Below, piece by piece: positions 18,356-26,789 of a stretch of 64,000 nt of DNA. The stretch comes from CAVZZV01 sp963779845 (lineage in GTDB: Bacteria > Bacteroidota > Bacteroidia > Bacteroidales > GCA-2748055). The stretch lies in contig CAVZZV010000006.1 in NCBI GenBank assembly GCA_963779845.1, forward strand, positions 1 to 64,000, read 5' to 3'. Positions within the stretch are counted from its first letter, which is position 1. Every line of letters begins with the position of its first letter. The translations under genes and the position numbers were made by a program. The notes beneath the pieces were generated by a model. It saw nothing but the letters and a program-made list of their open reading frames with translations. It made no database searches and was not told the DNA's origin.

Positions 18356-19613
18356 ATGAATTCAGAAAGAAAGATTGCATCGAACACTGCCTCCATTGAC
18401 TCAGACTCATTTGAGCCTCCGAGCAGTGCGGTCATTTTGACCGATGATCCAAGCTCTTTAGAAGGGCAAAATTTGGATTTTCAAAGGATCAGCGATTATT
18501 CATTTAACTTTCTTAGAAAACACTTCCCAACCGCAACCATTAAAGACTGGAACAACTGGAGATGGCAGCTCCGGAATTCCTTTACTTCACTCCAACATCT
18601 GCAATCTGTTATTCGGTTATCCTCGGACGAAATGGCCGTTGCCGGGAACGAGGACATAAACCTTCCCATCCGGATCACCCCTTACTATGCCAGTTTGATA
18701 GCCAACTCTTCACCAGGCAATGCCATTCGTAAAACAATGGTTCCTGTCCTTGATGAACTGATTGTATCCCGGGGGGAAGAATCGGATCCGCTCGATGAGC
18801 ACCGGCACAATAAGGTAAAATGCCTGATTCACCGTTATCCAGACAGGGTTTTATTTCTTATCACCAATTTCTGCAGTGCATACTGTAGGTATTGTACCCG
18901 ATCCCACATGGTAGGCGACAGTCATCACTCACATGGCCGGCGATCTGATTGGGACGAGGCCATTGAATACATCCGAAATCATCCGGAAATCAGGGACGTG
19001 CTGCTGTCCGGCGGCGACCCGCTTACACTTCCGGATGAAAAGCTGAAATACCTCCTGTCTGAATTGCGCGCAATCAAGCATGTAGAAATAATCCGGATAG
19101 GCACTAAGGTACCGGTGGTACTACCACAGCGTATCACCCCTGCCCTGTTGAAAATGCTGCGAAAGTACCATCCGGTATATCATGAGCATTCACTTTACCC
19201 ATCCCGATGAGTTGACTCCTGAGGTTTCCCAGGCTTGTTCGATGATTGCCGATGCGGGAATCCCCATGGGAAGTCAGACGGTACTTTTAAAAGGCATCAA
19301 CGACGACCCGAAGGTTTTCAAGAAGTTGATGCAGGGCTTGTTGAAAATACGGGTCCGGCCCTATTATCTCTATCAATGCGATCCTATACCCGGGTCAGCC
19401 CATTTTCGCACTTCAGTAAATAAGGGAATTGAAATTATCAGCGCATTAAGGGGGCATACTTCGGGTTATGCTGTGCCACATTTTGTGATAGATGCCCCCG
19501 GGGGTGGAGGAAAAATTCCTATTTTGCCGAACTATGTCGAGGGTAAAGAGAATGGGGATCTTTTGCTGAAAAACTATCAGGGGAAACATTTCAAATATCC
19601 CGATTACATGTAG
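18356..19613 (+). CDS. KamA-family radical SAM enzyme (lysine 2,3-aminomutase-like), frameshifted
   Basis: A radical SAM protein of the lysine/glutamate 2,3-aminomutase family. The iron-sulfur motif is CSAYCRYC (Cys173, 177, 180 by codon count), followed by TRSHMVG, then DVLLSGGDPLTLPDE and RIGTKVPVVLPQRI. The first frame ends at 19210. In the shifted frame the protein continues SIHFTHPDELTPEVSQACSM to 19613. An extra C at about 19181 explains it (TAT-C-ATG for TAT-ATG). The repaired length is 418 residues, matching classical KamA. Aminomutases use SAM, pyridoxal phosphate and a 4Fe-4S cluster to make beta-amino acids. It heads a cluster of two ATP-grasp ligases and a GNAT enzyme. The true substrate is not proven. 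Confidence 0.88.
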
Positions 19614-19738
19614 CGTTCGGTATGCCTCATATTTCTAATATGCCTATTGATAAACAAGGATTTTCCCATGTTGATTTTCTGAATTTTTAGCAGCATGATT
19701 TTTAATGGTTCATGTGAGTTTTATATCGTTACGTAAAT

Positions 19739-20719
19739 ATGTTTAAAATTGGTTTATGTTTCGATCTGAGATCGGAATATCTTAAGGAAGGTTTTAGTGA
19801 AGAAGAAACCGCTGAATTTGATCGCGACGATACGGTGGACGCCATTGAAGAGACTCTTCAAAAATTGGGCTATCAAACGGAAAGAATCGGAAATGTAAAA
19901 CAGCTCGCCAAAGAATTGCTGGAGGACAAACGATGGGACCTCGTTTTCAACATTTGCGAGGGAATGTACGGAATTGGCCGTGAAGCACAGGTGCCGGCGT
20001 TACTGGATGCCTGGAACATTCCGTATGTTTTTTCAGATCCACTTGTCTTGTCGCTGACCCTTCATAAAGGACATACGAAAAGGGTTATCAGAGATGCAGG
20101 GTTAAATACCCCCGATTTTTTTCTGGTTGAAAGAGCGGAGGATATAGATAAAATAAATATTCCCTTTCCTCTTTTTGCCAAGCCTGTAGCCGAAGGTACC
20201 GGAAAAGGGGTAGACTCCAAATCCGTTATCCTCAATAAGCAGGATCTAAAATCGGTCTGCATGGATTTATTGTCCCGTTTCAACCAGGCAGTACTGGTTG
20301 AAAAATTTCTTAGCGGGAGGGAGTTTACAGTGGGAATTGTTGGAACAGCAGAGGAAGCAAAATCTGTGGGCTGTATGGAAATTGTGTTGAATGAAAAGGC
20401 GGAGAAAAAAGTATATTCTTATGTCAACAAAGAGGAATGTGAAGAGCTCGTAAAATATATACTCGCTCCTTCTCCCCAGAGCCATGAATGTGAGAAGTTA
20501 GCTTTGGATGTCTGGAAAGTGCTGGGATGTCAGGATGGTGGCAGAGTGGATATCCGTTATAATGATGAAGGGATCGCCAGCTTCATTGAGGTTAATCCAC
20601 TTGCCGGCTTACACCCTGAACATTCTGATCTTCCTATATTAAGCAAACTCAATGGTATATCCTACCAGGAATTGATAAAGGAGATCATGGATTCCGCCAT
20701 AAAAAAATTGAGTACATAG
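19739..20719 (+). CDS. D-alanine-D-alanine ligase-like ATP-grasp enzyme (first paralogue)
   Basis: A 326-residue ATP-grasp ligase. It has the D-Ala-D-Ala ligase arrangement: an N-terminal lobe with DLVFNICEGMYGIGREAQVPALLD, a central lobe PFPLFAKPVAEGTGKGVDSKSVI with the nucleotide-binding lysine, VEKFLSGREFTVGIVG, and the metal-binding end FIEVNPLAGLHPEHSDLP. These enzymes couple ATP hydrolysis to amide-bond formation between amino acids. A second, diverged paralogue lies at 21674-22632, and both share the VFNxxEG signature. With an aminomutase and an acetyltransferase nearby, it probably joins a beta-amino acid to another residue rather than making cell-wall D-Ala-D-Ala. That role is inferred. 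Confidence 0.85.
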   Translation: MFKIGLCFDLRSEYLKEGFSEEETAEFDRDDTVDAIEETLQKLGYQTERIGNVKQLAKELLEDKRWDLVFNICEGMYGIGREAQVPALLDAWNIPYVFSDPLVLSLTLHKGHTKRVIRDAGLNTPDFFLVERAEDIDKINIPFPLFAKPVAEGTGKGVDSKSVILNKQDLKSVCMDLLSRFNQAVLVEKFLSGREFTVGIVGTAEEAKSVGCMEIVLNEKAEKKVYSYVNKEECEELVKYILAPSPQSHECEKLALDVWKVLGCQDGGRVDIRYNDEGIASFIEVNPLAGLHPEHSDLPILSKLNGISYQELIKEIMDSAIKKLST

Positions 20720-20867
20720 GATTGATTGCCAGGATCTATCGGGAATAACCCTTACCCCCTATTCCGCCAAATGAATTAAACCTGTAAGTTACTTTTTCAT
20801 CAAAAATGTTTTATTATTTGAAAAACTGAAAAGTATAAGTGTTATCTCAGGCATCAAAGGGATAATT

Positions 20868-21650
20868 ATGACCTTGTTTAAAAATAAATACCGTGTGGAA
20901 TCCACCCGTTTGCAAAAATGGGATTATTCCTCGGATGGAATGTATTTTATCACCATTTGCACCATAAACCGTGAATCTTTCCTGGGGAAAATTGATATGG
21001 GAGAAATGATATTAAATGAACACGGACGCATTGTTGAACAATGCTGGTTCGACCTGGTAAATCATTACCCTAATTTACAATTGGATGCATTTGTAATCAT
21101 GCCAAACCATATTCATGGGATCATGATTATTGATAATTCACGGGAATCAATCAATTGTGATAATTTAAAATCAATTTCCATTGTGGATTGTCAGGGCGAT
21201 GATGGAATTGATGGGATTGATGGCGATGATGGGATTGGTGGTATTGATGGCGATGATGGTATTGATGGCGATAATGGTATTGATGGTATGGATGGGGTTG
21301 GTGGCGTTGGTGGGGTAGAGACGGGTTTCAAACCCGTCTCTACGTCCCCCGCACCCCGCCCGTCCCCCGCACCCCGCCCGTCCCCCACACCCCGCCCGTC
21401 CCCCACGTCCCCCCCATCACCCCCATCCTCACAATTGAAACCCCGTCATGGTATTTTTGAATTTGTGCGGGCATTAAAAACATTTTCATCCAGGCGAATG
21501 AATGAAATGGATAATACTGTGGGTAAAACGCGATGGCAATCTCGATTTCATGACCATATTATCCGGAATGAACAGGAATATGAAAGGATAAAACATTACA
21601 TTTTGAACAATCCCGGCGCATGGGGAAATGATTCATTAAACCCTAAATAA
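20868..21650 (+). CDS. REP-associated tyrosine transposase (Y1/HUH) with a repeat-coded insertion
   Basis: A 260-residue HUH single-strand transposase of the REP-associated (RAYT, TnpA_REP) type. The start YRVESTRLQKWDYSSDGMYFITICTINRE and the motif FVIMPNHIHGIMII (HIH is the metal-binding HUH) are typical. The catalytic tyrosine is likely in NEQEYERIKHYILNNPGAW near the end. Between them (about residues 110-190) lies a low-complexity insertion: Gly-Asp-Asp-Gly-Ile-type repeats, then a segment coded by a perfect palindrome, then PRPSP repeats. Both catalytic ends are intact, so it could still be active. It sits between the two ATP-grasp genes and may have inserted into a once continuous operon. 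Confidence 0.88.
   Translation: MTLFKNKYRVESTRLQKWDYSSDGMYFITICTINRESFLGKIDMGEMILNEHGRIVEQCWFDLVNHYPNLQLDAFVIMPNHIHGIMIIDNSRESINCDNLKSISIVDCQGDDGIDGIDGDDGIGGIDGDDGIDGDNGIDGMDGVGGVGGVETGFKPVSTSPAPRPSPAPRPSPTPRPSPTSPPSPPSSQLKPRHGIFEFVRALKTFSSRRMNEMDNTVGKTRWQSRFHDHIIRNEQEYERIKHYILNNPGAWGNDSLNPK
21197..21310 (+). repeat. Nine-base-periodic tandem repeat coding Gly-Asp/Ile-Asp-Gly residues
   Basis: Degenerate units of the type GGCGATGAT and GGTATTGAT repeat in frame inside the transposase gene. They encode runs such as GDDGIDGID. The unit length is a multiple of three, so copy-number change would keep the frame. The biased triplets look like recent slippage expansion. Confidence 0.75.
21315..21343. 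repeat. Perfect 29-base palindrome (REP-like) inside the transposase gene
   Basis: The arms GTAGAGACGGGTTT and AAACCCGTCTCTAC (14 bases each) pair perfectly around one C. The element has the form of repetitive extragenic palindromes mobilised by RAYT transposases. It is translated here as part of the transposase (VETGFKPVST). I saw no second copy in this window. Confidence 0.75.
21341..21412 (+). repeat. 18-bp GC-rich tandem repeat coding PRPSP units
   Basis: About three and a half copies of an 18-base unit, CGTCCCCCGCACCCCGCC with small changes, begin at the right arm of the palindrome. They encode repeats of Ser-Pro-Ala/Thr-Pro-Arg-Pro. The strand bias (almost all C and A) contrasts with the surrounding gene. 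Confidence 0.75.
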
Positions 21651-21673
21651 ACCCCAAATAACCCTAAAACACA

Positions 21674-22632
21674 ATGAACAAAGTAATTATATTGATCAAT
21701 GAATTGTCCCCGGGAGCATCGGAGGATGAACTGGACGTGCTCGATCAGGCCTGTTTGGTGGAAGAAGCTTTGGCGGCTCTGGGTTATGAGCCGGAGCGCC
21801 GGTTTATTGGGCTCGATCTCAGGCAGGCGGTGGACCAGATCAAATCCTCCGGGGCTGAATTTGTCTTTAACCTGGTCGAAGGTCTCGGCAACAAGGCTGA
21901 ACTGATCCATCTTGCCCCCTCCCTGCTTAGATCGATGAACATGCCCTTCACCGGCTGTGGGCCGGAAAGCATGATGATGACCAGCAATAAACTGATCACG
22001 AAAGAATGGCTTTCCCTGCATCATGTTCCCACTCCGCTATGGAACGAGGCGGCATTCAGTGAAAAAAGCTCTCAAAACCTGATTAAAAAGCCATTGTGGG
22101 AAGATGCATCGGTAGGGATCACGGATGAGAGCATTTTTCCGGCAAGCACTTATACAAGTTTTTCCGCTTTCAGGGAACATCATGGAAATGGGTTTTTCGT
22201 GGAAGAGTTTATTTCCGGCAGGGAGTTTAACGTTTCTGTCATTGAAGGCTTAAACGGCCCTGAGGTCTTACCACCAGCGGAGATGCAATTCCTCGGTTTT
22301 CCGAAAAAAAAGCCGAAAATAGTAGGCTACGCGGCCAAATGGGACGACAATCCTTTGAGTACAAGAATACCGTAAGAACCTTCGACTTTGAGGAAAAGGA
22401 GAGGGATTTGTTGGATCAAATCCGTGAAATTTCAATGAAATGCTGGAATGTATTTGGACTTCGCGGCTATGCCCGTGTCGATTTCCGGGTTTCTGAAGAA
22501 GGCCATCCTTTCGTTTTGGAACTGAACGCGAATCCCTGTATTGCCGAAGATTCCGGTTTTATGGCCGCTTGCCGGCATGCAGGACTCGATAATTCAGAGG
22601 TTATTAAAAGAATTATTTCAAATCTCAATTAA
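21674..22632 (+). CDS. D-alanine-D-alanine ligase-like ATP-grasp enzyme (second paralogue), frameshifted
   Basis: A second ATP-grasp ligase, related to the one at 19739-20719. It has EFVFNLVEGLGNKAELIHLAPSLL, FFVEEFISGREFNVSVIEG, and the metal-binding DFRVSEEGHPFVLELNANPC. The first frame stops at 22375 (WDDNPLSTRIP). The continuation SFEYKNTVRTFDFEEKERD is in another frame and runs to 22632. One base is missing near 22350-22353: AATCCTTTGAG should read AATTCCTTTGAG, restoring WDDNSFEYKN. The repaired protein is 319 residues. It probably forms an amide bond in the same pathway as its paralogue. Its ATG lies 24 bases after the transposase stop codon and its stop lies 15 bases before the GNAT gene. 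Confidence 0.85.
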
Positions 22633-22646
22633 TAGAAAATTCATTC

Positions 22647-23147
22647 ATGGAAAAGGAATTGATCACATGGCGTTCAGCATTGCTGAGGGAGGACGAGAAT
22701 AATGTGCGGGAAATTGTGGGTTCGTCCGGTTTTTTCCGCGACGACGAGATTGAGGTGGCAGTTGAACTGGTTGCGGAAACCCTGATTAAAGGCAAAGAAA
22801 GCGGGTACGAATTTATTTTCGCAGAGATGGAGGGTAAAACGGTGGCCTATTCCTGTTATGGGCTTATCCCCTGCTCCCTGATCAGCTATGATCTGTATTG
22901 GATAGCCACTCATCAGGATTTCAGGAATAGGGGAACAGGAAGACTTCTTCTGACAGAAACGGAAAACAGGATCAAAAACCTTGGGGGGAAGGCGATTTAC
23001 GTGGAAACCTCCTCAAAGCCTATTTATTTGCCTACCCAAACCTTTTATTATAAAGCGGATTATCAGCTAATCGCCCGGTTTGAGAACTTCTACGATTCCG
23101 GCGATGACAAAATGACCTTTCGCAAACTGCTTTTAGCAGGCAAATAA
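22647..23147 (+). CDS. GNAT-family N-acetyltransferase
   Basis: A 166-residue GNAT protein. The acetyl-CoA-binding segment is DLYWIATHQDFRNRGTGRLLLTETENRIK, with the RxxGxG loop, followed by KAIYVETSSKPIYLPTQTFYYKADYQLIARFENFYD, typical of the family's last strands. It is placed 14 bases after the second ATP-grasp gene and closes the aminomutase cluster. Archaeal and bacterial ablA-ablB pairs join a lysine aminomutase with an acetyltransferase to make N-epsilon-acetyl-beta-lysine. Here a similar pair is combined with two ligases. The substrate is inferred only from this context. Confidence 0.85.
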   Translation: MEKELITWRSALLREDENNVREIVGSSGFFRDDEIEVAVELVAETLIKGKESGYEFIFAEMEGKTVAYSCYGLIPCSLISYDLYWIATHQDFRNRGTGRLLLTETENRIKNLGGKAIYVETSSKPIYLPTQTFYYKADYQLIARFENFYDSGDDKMTFRKLLLAGK

Positions 23148-23269
23148 TGGCACGAAAAAGAAAGATCATGATTCGCATTTATACTATTATTCTAATTTCG
23201 CAATAAGAACAATGCCCTGATTTCGATGTTAACCCTAATTCACAGTTTTTAATTTTAACCTAACATTTT

Positions 23270-24262
23270 ATGACAAAAAATTATATTCCTGCTGAAGATC
23301 GTTACGAGAAATCAGACTATAAACGCGTGGGAAAAAGCGGGCTTAAATTACCCCGGATTTCCCTTGGTCTATGGCACAATTTCGGGGATGTGGACGATTT
23401 TGAAAATTCCCGCGATATTCTGAGGTTTGCTTTCGACAATGGAATAACACACTTTGATCTCGCGAACAACTACGGTCCGCCACCAGGATCTGCCGAAACC
23501 AATTTCGGTAAAATCCTTCATTCCGATTTTTCCTCATGGCGCGACGAACTGCTCATTTCAACCAAGGCGGGATATTATATGTGGCCAGGCCCATACGGGG
23601 AGTGGGGCTCACGAAAATATCTGCTTTCCAGCCTTGATCAAAGCCTTAAAAGGATGAAGCTCGAGTACGTGGATATTTTTTATTCCCACCGGGCGGACCC
23701 TGATACTCCACTGGAAGAAACCATGTCGGCCCTGAGCACTGCTGTAAAGCAAGGAAAGGCATTGTATGTGGGGCTGTCCAATTATTCACCGGAGCAGACC
23801 GCAAAAGCCACGGAAATCCTGGAGAGCCTTGGTACCCCCTGCCTTATCCACCAGCCCCGGTATTCGATGTTTGAGCGAAAGGTGGAAAATGGTCTCCTTG
23901 ATGTACTCGGCAAAAAAGGGATTGGCTGCATTCCCTTCTCTCCACTTGCACAAGGTTTACTGACAGACAAATATCTTCACGGCATTCCTGAAGGATCGAG
24001 AGCAGCCAGGGATAATTTCCTGAAAAAATCACAAATCACTGAGGAAAAGATCGACAAATCAGAGAAACTAAACAAGATTGCTTCTTCCCGGAGGCAAAGT
24101 CTGGCCCAAATGGCTCTGGCATGGATATTAAAAGATGAGCGGATTACTTCGGTTCTTGTGGGGGCCAGTTCGGTGGATCAGCTACGCGATAATCTGAAGA
24201 GTTTGGAAAATGTCCATTTTAGCAAAGATGAATTGAATGAGATAGATAAGGTTTTGGAATAA
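23270..24262 (+). CDS. Aldo/keto reductase, L-glyceraldehyde-3-phosphate reductase (YghZ)-like
   Basis: A 330-residue NADPH-dependent reductase. The start YIPAEDRYEKSDYKRVGKSGLKLPRISLGLWHNFGD is diagnostic of the YghZ/MgrA subgroup. The catalytic tetrad is visible: Asp and Tyr in HFDLANNYGPPPG, Lys in ISTKAGYYMWPGP and His in YSHRADPDTP. YghZ reduces L-glyceraldehyde 3-phosphate and methylglyoxal-type aldehydes. It converges on the sugar kinase gene at 24291 and may belong with the carbohydrate locus beyond it. The gap before it (23148-23269) shows no strong promoter. Confidence 0.9.
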   Translation: MTKNYIPAEDRYEKSDYKRVGKSGLKLPRISLGLWHNFGDVDDFENSRDILRFAFDNGITHFDLANNYGPPPGSAETNFGKILHSDFSSWRDELLISTKAGYYMWPGPYGEWGSRKYLLSSLDQSLKRMKLEYVDIFYSHRADPDTPLEETMSALSTAVKQGKALYVGLSNYSPEQTAKATEILESLGTPCLIHQPRYSMFERKVENGLLDVLGKKGIGCIPFSPLAQGLLTDKYLHGIPEGSRAARDNFLKKSQITEEKIDKSEKLNKIASSRRQSLAQMALAWILKDERITSVLVGASSVDQLRDNLKSLENVHFSKDELNEIDKVLE

Positions 24263-24290
24263 ACTTTACATATCGGTATCTCACTGGTTT

Positions 24291-25784
24291 CTAAAGGCTG
24301 CTATTCGCCTTGAGGTATTCCAGAAACTTCACATAGGCAGTATTCCATTGCTCGGTGTATTCCGGTTTGTAAACCTTAGTCTCAAAAGAATTCCGAACAA
24401 CGTCCCGGATTTCTGTTAAGGAATTCAAATGCTTCATTGCCATGGCCTGCATAAGTATGTTTCCAGCTGCCGTTCCTTCGATGGGCCCGGCTATCACTGG
24501 CAACCCGGTTAAATTTGAAGTAAACTGACAGAGTAATTTATTCTGAGCCCCTCCACCTATGATATGAATTTTACGGATATTTTTCCCGCTGATTTCATTT
24601 AACTGGTCCAGTACATATCTATATTTAAAAGCAAGGCCCTCCAGAATTGTCCGTACGTATTCTCCAATAGTTTCAGGGGCCTCCTGATCAGTTTTCAGAC
24701 AATAATTGTCGATTTCATTCGGCATATCAATTGGGTTGTAGAATCCCATATAGTCAGGATCAATGAAAGTTTTAAATGGTTTGGCCAGTTCGGCCATGCT
24801 TATAAGGTCATTGTAGTTTATTTCTTCTCCTGGTTTTGACCAGGAACGCCTGCATTGTTGAAGAAGCCATAAGCCCATTATGTTTTTGAGAAAGTTAAAT
24901 GTTCCCTGCGGTCCCCCTTCATTAGAGAAGTTGAACTCAAAACTTTTCTTTGAAATGACTGGTCGACGATTCTCTACCCCCATAAGAGACCAGGTACCAG
25001 AAGAAATATAGGCCCAGTCCTCACCAGTAGCTGGAATTGCCACGATTGCCGAGGCTGTATCATGGGAACAGACAGAAGCTACGGGGAAAGGATCCAATCC
25101 TGCATTTCTTGCAATAAAAGGATGAATTTCCGAAATAATATTTCCGGGGTTAATTATATTACTCATCATGGACATGTCGATTCCCAGTGCTTTGAATAAT
25201 TTAGGTTCCCACAATCTGTTAATTGGATCCAACAACTGGGAAGTAGTGGCAAAAGTAAATTCCGATTTCATCAAACCAGTAAGCAGGTAATTCAGGAAAT
25301 CAGGCAGAAACAAGAGCTTACTGGCATGCTCGAGTGCAAAGTCATTTTTTATCTTTAGACTGTATAGTTGAAAAAGCGTGTTGAAGGGTTGTATTGAAAT
25401 CCCAGTCAGGTTATAGATATCCTGCATATCCATCTTCTCACTAAGAAATGCATTCATTCCTAAAGTTGTCTGTGGGTCGCGGTAAGCATAAGGAATCCTT
25501 ATCGCAGTATTGTCAGAAGCCAGTAGCGCGAAATCAACGCCCCAGGTATCAATCCCAATTGATTCAGGTTTAATTTGCTCCTTGTAATTGCACAGTCCGA
25601 TGGAGGTTATAATTTCCTCATAAAAGCGGTATACATTCCAATATAAATGCTCTCCGGTCTGCATCATACCGGTTGGGAACCTATGCACTTCATCCAGAAT
25701 AAGCTTCTTCTTCTCGAGAATCCCGGCAACAGCACGTCCACTTTCAGCTCCAAAATCAATGGCAAGATATTGGTTGACACTCAT
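24291..25784 (-). CDS. rhaB: FGGY-family carbohydrate kinase, rhamnulokinase-like
   Basis: A 497-residue sugar kinase of the FGGY family, closest in pattern to rhamnulokinase. It has LAIDFGAESGRAVAG (phosphate 1 motif), GIDTWGVDFALL (with the catalytic Asp region), HDTASAIVAIPATGEDWAYISSGTWSLMGVE, and IRKIHIIGGGAQNKLLCQFTSNLTGLPVIAGP (adenosine-binding). It would phosphorylate a ketose at C1 with ATP. No rhamnose isomerase or standard RhaD lies nearby, so rhamnulose is not certain. It is co-directional with the GntR regulator upstream and divergent from the E2-E1 operon. Confidence 0.88.
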   Translation of the reverse strand: MSVNQYLAIDFGAESGRAVAGILEKKKLILDEVHRFPTGMMQTGEHLYWNVYRFYEEIITSIGLCNYKEQIKPESIGIDTWGVDFALLASDNTAIRIPYAYRDPQTTLGMNAFLSEKMDMQDIYNLTGISIQPFNTLFQLYSLKIKNDFALEHASKLLFLPDFLNYLLTGLMKSEFTFATTSQLLDPINRLWEPKLFKALGIDMSMMSNIINPGNIISEIHPFIARNAGLDPFPVASVCSHDTASAIVAIPATGEDWAYISSGTWSLMGVENRRPVISKKSFEFNFSNEGGPQGTFNFLKNIMGLWLLQQCRRSWSKPGEEINYNDLISMAELAKPFKTFIDPDYMGFYNPIDMPNEIDNYCLKTDQEAPETIGEYVRTILEGLAFKYRYVLDQLNEISGKNIRKIHIIGGGAQNKLLCQFTSNLTGLPVIAGPIEGTAAGNILMQAMAMKHLNSLTEIRDVVRNSFETKVYKPEYTEQWNTAYVKFLEYLKANSSL

Positions 25785-25885
25785 TCAATACAAATTAATA
25801 TTTTATAAAGGAGGTAAAAATAGCATTTTCCGGTTAATTTCCAGATATCCGAAAAACAAAATTTACCGGTCATTTCCACATAGGG

Positions 25886-26602
25886 TCAGAAAACTCCGTA
25901 AACTGCCTGTTTGGAAGTATTGCAATAAATGGACGAATAAATATGAAAATCATGCCGGTTGGTATCAAATTTCCTTTCGAGGTGAAGAAGCGGGGAACCC
26001 TCATTCAGAGACAATAGCCGGGCAATTTCCCCATTGGCCCTGATTGCCCGCAATTTCTGCTCACCACTTTTTACCTCTATCTGATAAGCGGTCCTGAGTA
26101 CATCAAAAAGTGATTTGTTCTCTATATTCCGGCTGGTAAACCGGGGAAGGTTGATATTAGGAATGAAGTTTATATCGTAAAATATGGGTTCCTCATTAAA
26201 AAACCTGATCCTTTCCATGTATATGCATCCGGCAGCCAGTTCCGGAGAGCTGAGCTTAAAAGGGAAATTATTTTCCCAGGCCCTTATCTCGGGTTTTATC
26301 ACCATTTCGGAAGTGATATTGCTGCTTCCAAGTGCCGATGTTGTCCCGGCTATAGAAAGAATGCCTATACCTTTTGGTAATTTATGGACGATGCTTCCCT
26401 TACCCTGGTACCGGGTGATAAAGCCTTCATTTACAAGCGTGTCCAGAGCATGTCTAACTGTTGGTCTGGTGAGTCCGTGGACCACACATAATTCATTTTC
26501 AGAAGGAAGCATGTCCCCTTCACTGTAAACGCCATCCAGGATCTGCTTTCGCAATAATTCGTAAAGAATTTTATAACGGGGCACTCGTGGGCTATCTTCC
26601 AT
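25886..26602 (-). CDS. GntR/HutC-type transcriptional regulator with UTRA domain
   Basis: A 238-residue repressor-type regulator. A winged helix-turn-helix spans residues 8-75 (YKILYELLRKQILDGVYSEGDMLPSENELCVVHGLTRPTVRHALDTLVNEGFITRYQGKGSIV). A ligand-binding UTRA domain follows (AAGCIYMERIRFFNEEPIFYDINFIPNI), the type that senses sugar phosphates or related metabolites. It lies between the kinase and the E2 gene and is divergent from the operon. A perfect palindrome at 26658-26673 in the shared intergenic region is its likely operator. It probably controls both directions of the locus. Confidence 0.9.
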   Translation of the reverse strand: MEDSPRVPRYKILYELLRKQILDGVYSEGDMLPSENELCVVHGLTRPTVRHALDTLVNEGFITRYQGKGSIVHKLPKGIGILSIAGTTSALGSSNITSEMVIKPEIRAWENNFPFKLSSPELAAGCIYMERIRFFNEEPIFYDINFIPNINLPRFTSRNIENKSLFDVLRTAYQIEVKSGEQKLRAIRANGEIARLLSLNEGSPLLHLERKFDTNRHDFHIYSSIYCNTSKQAVYGVF

Positions 26603-26657
26603 TTTTTGGAGAATATTTGAAGGATAAATAAAAATTTTTATAAAAATAAAAGATTTT

Positions 26658-26673
26658 ACTTGTATTTACAAGT
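26658..26673. promoter_or_regulatory. Palindromic operator candidate for the GntR regulator
   Basis: ACTTGTATTTACAAGT has two perfect seven-base arms (ACTTGTA / TACAAGT) around TT. It lies 55 bases upstream of the regulator's start and about 115 bases before the E2 start. A second TACAAGT half-site occurs at 26746-26752, nearer the E2 gene. Such palindromes are typical GntR targets. The assignment is by position and symmetry only. Confidence 0.6.
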
Positions 26674-26789
26674 TATTAATTATATTTTTACAAAAAATTA
26701 TGAATATCCCTTTATTGTTGGTTTATTTATGATCTTACATATATATACAAGTTAGTTAAATCGAATTATTTTAATTTACCGGACACACT

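Noticed and set aside
21191..21406. 71-residue minus-strand frame made of Gly and Pro/Ser repeats
   Set aside because: It is the shadow of the repeats inside the transposase gene. The plus-strand frame has the conserved HUH and Tyr motifs on both sides.
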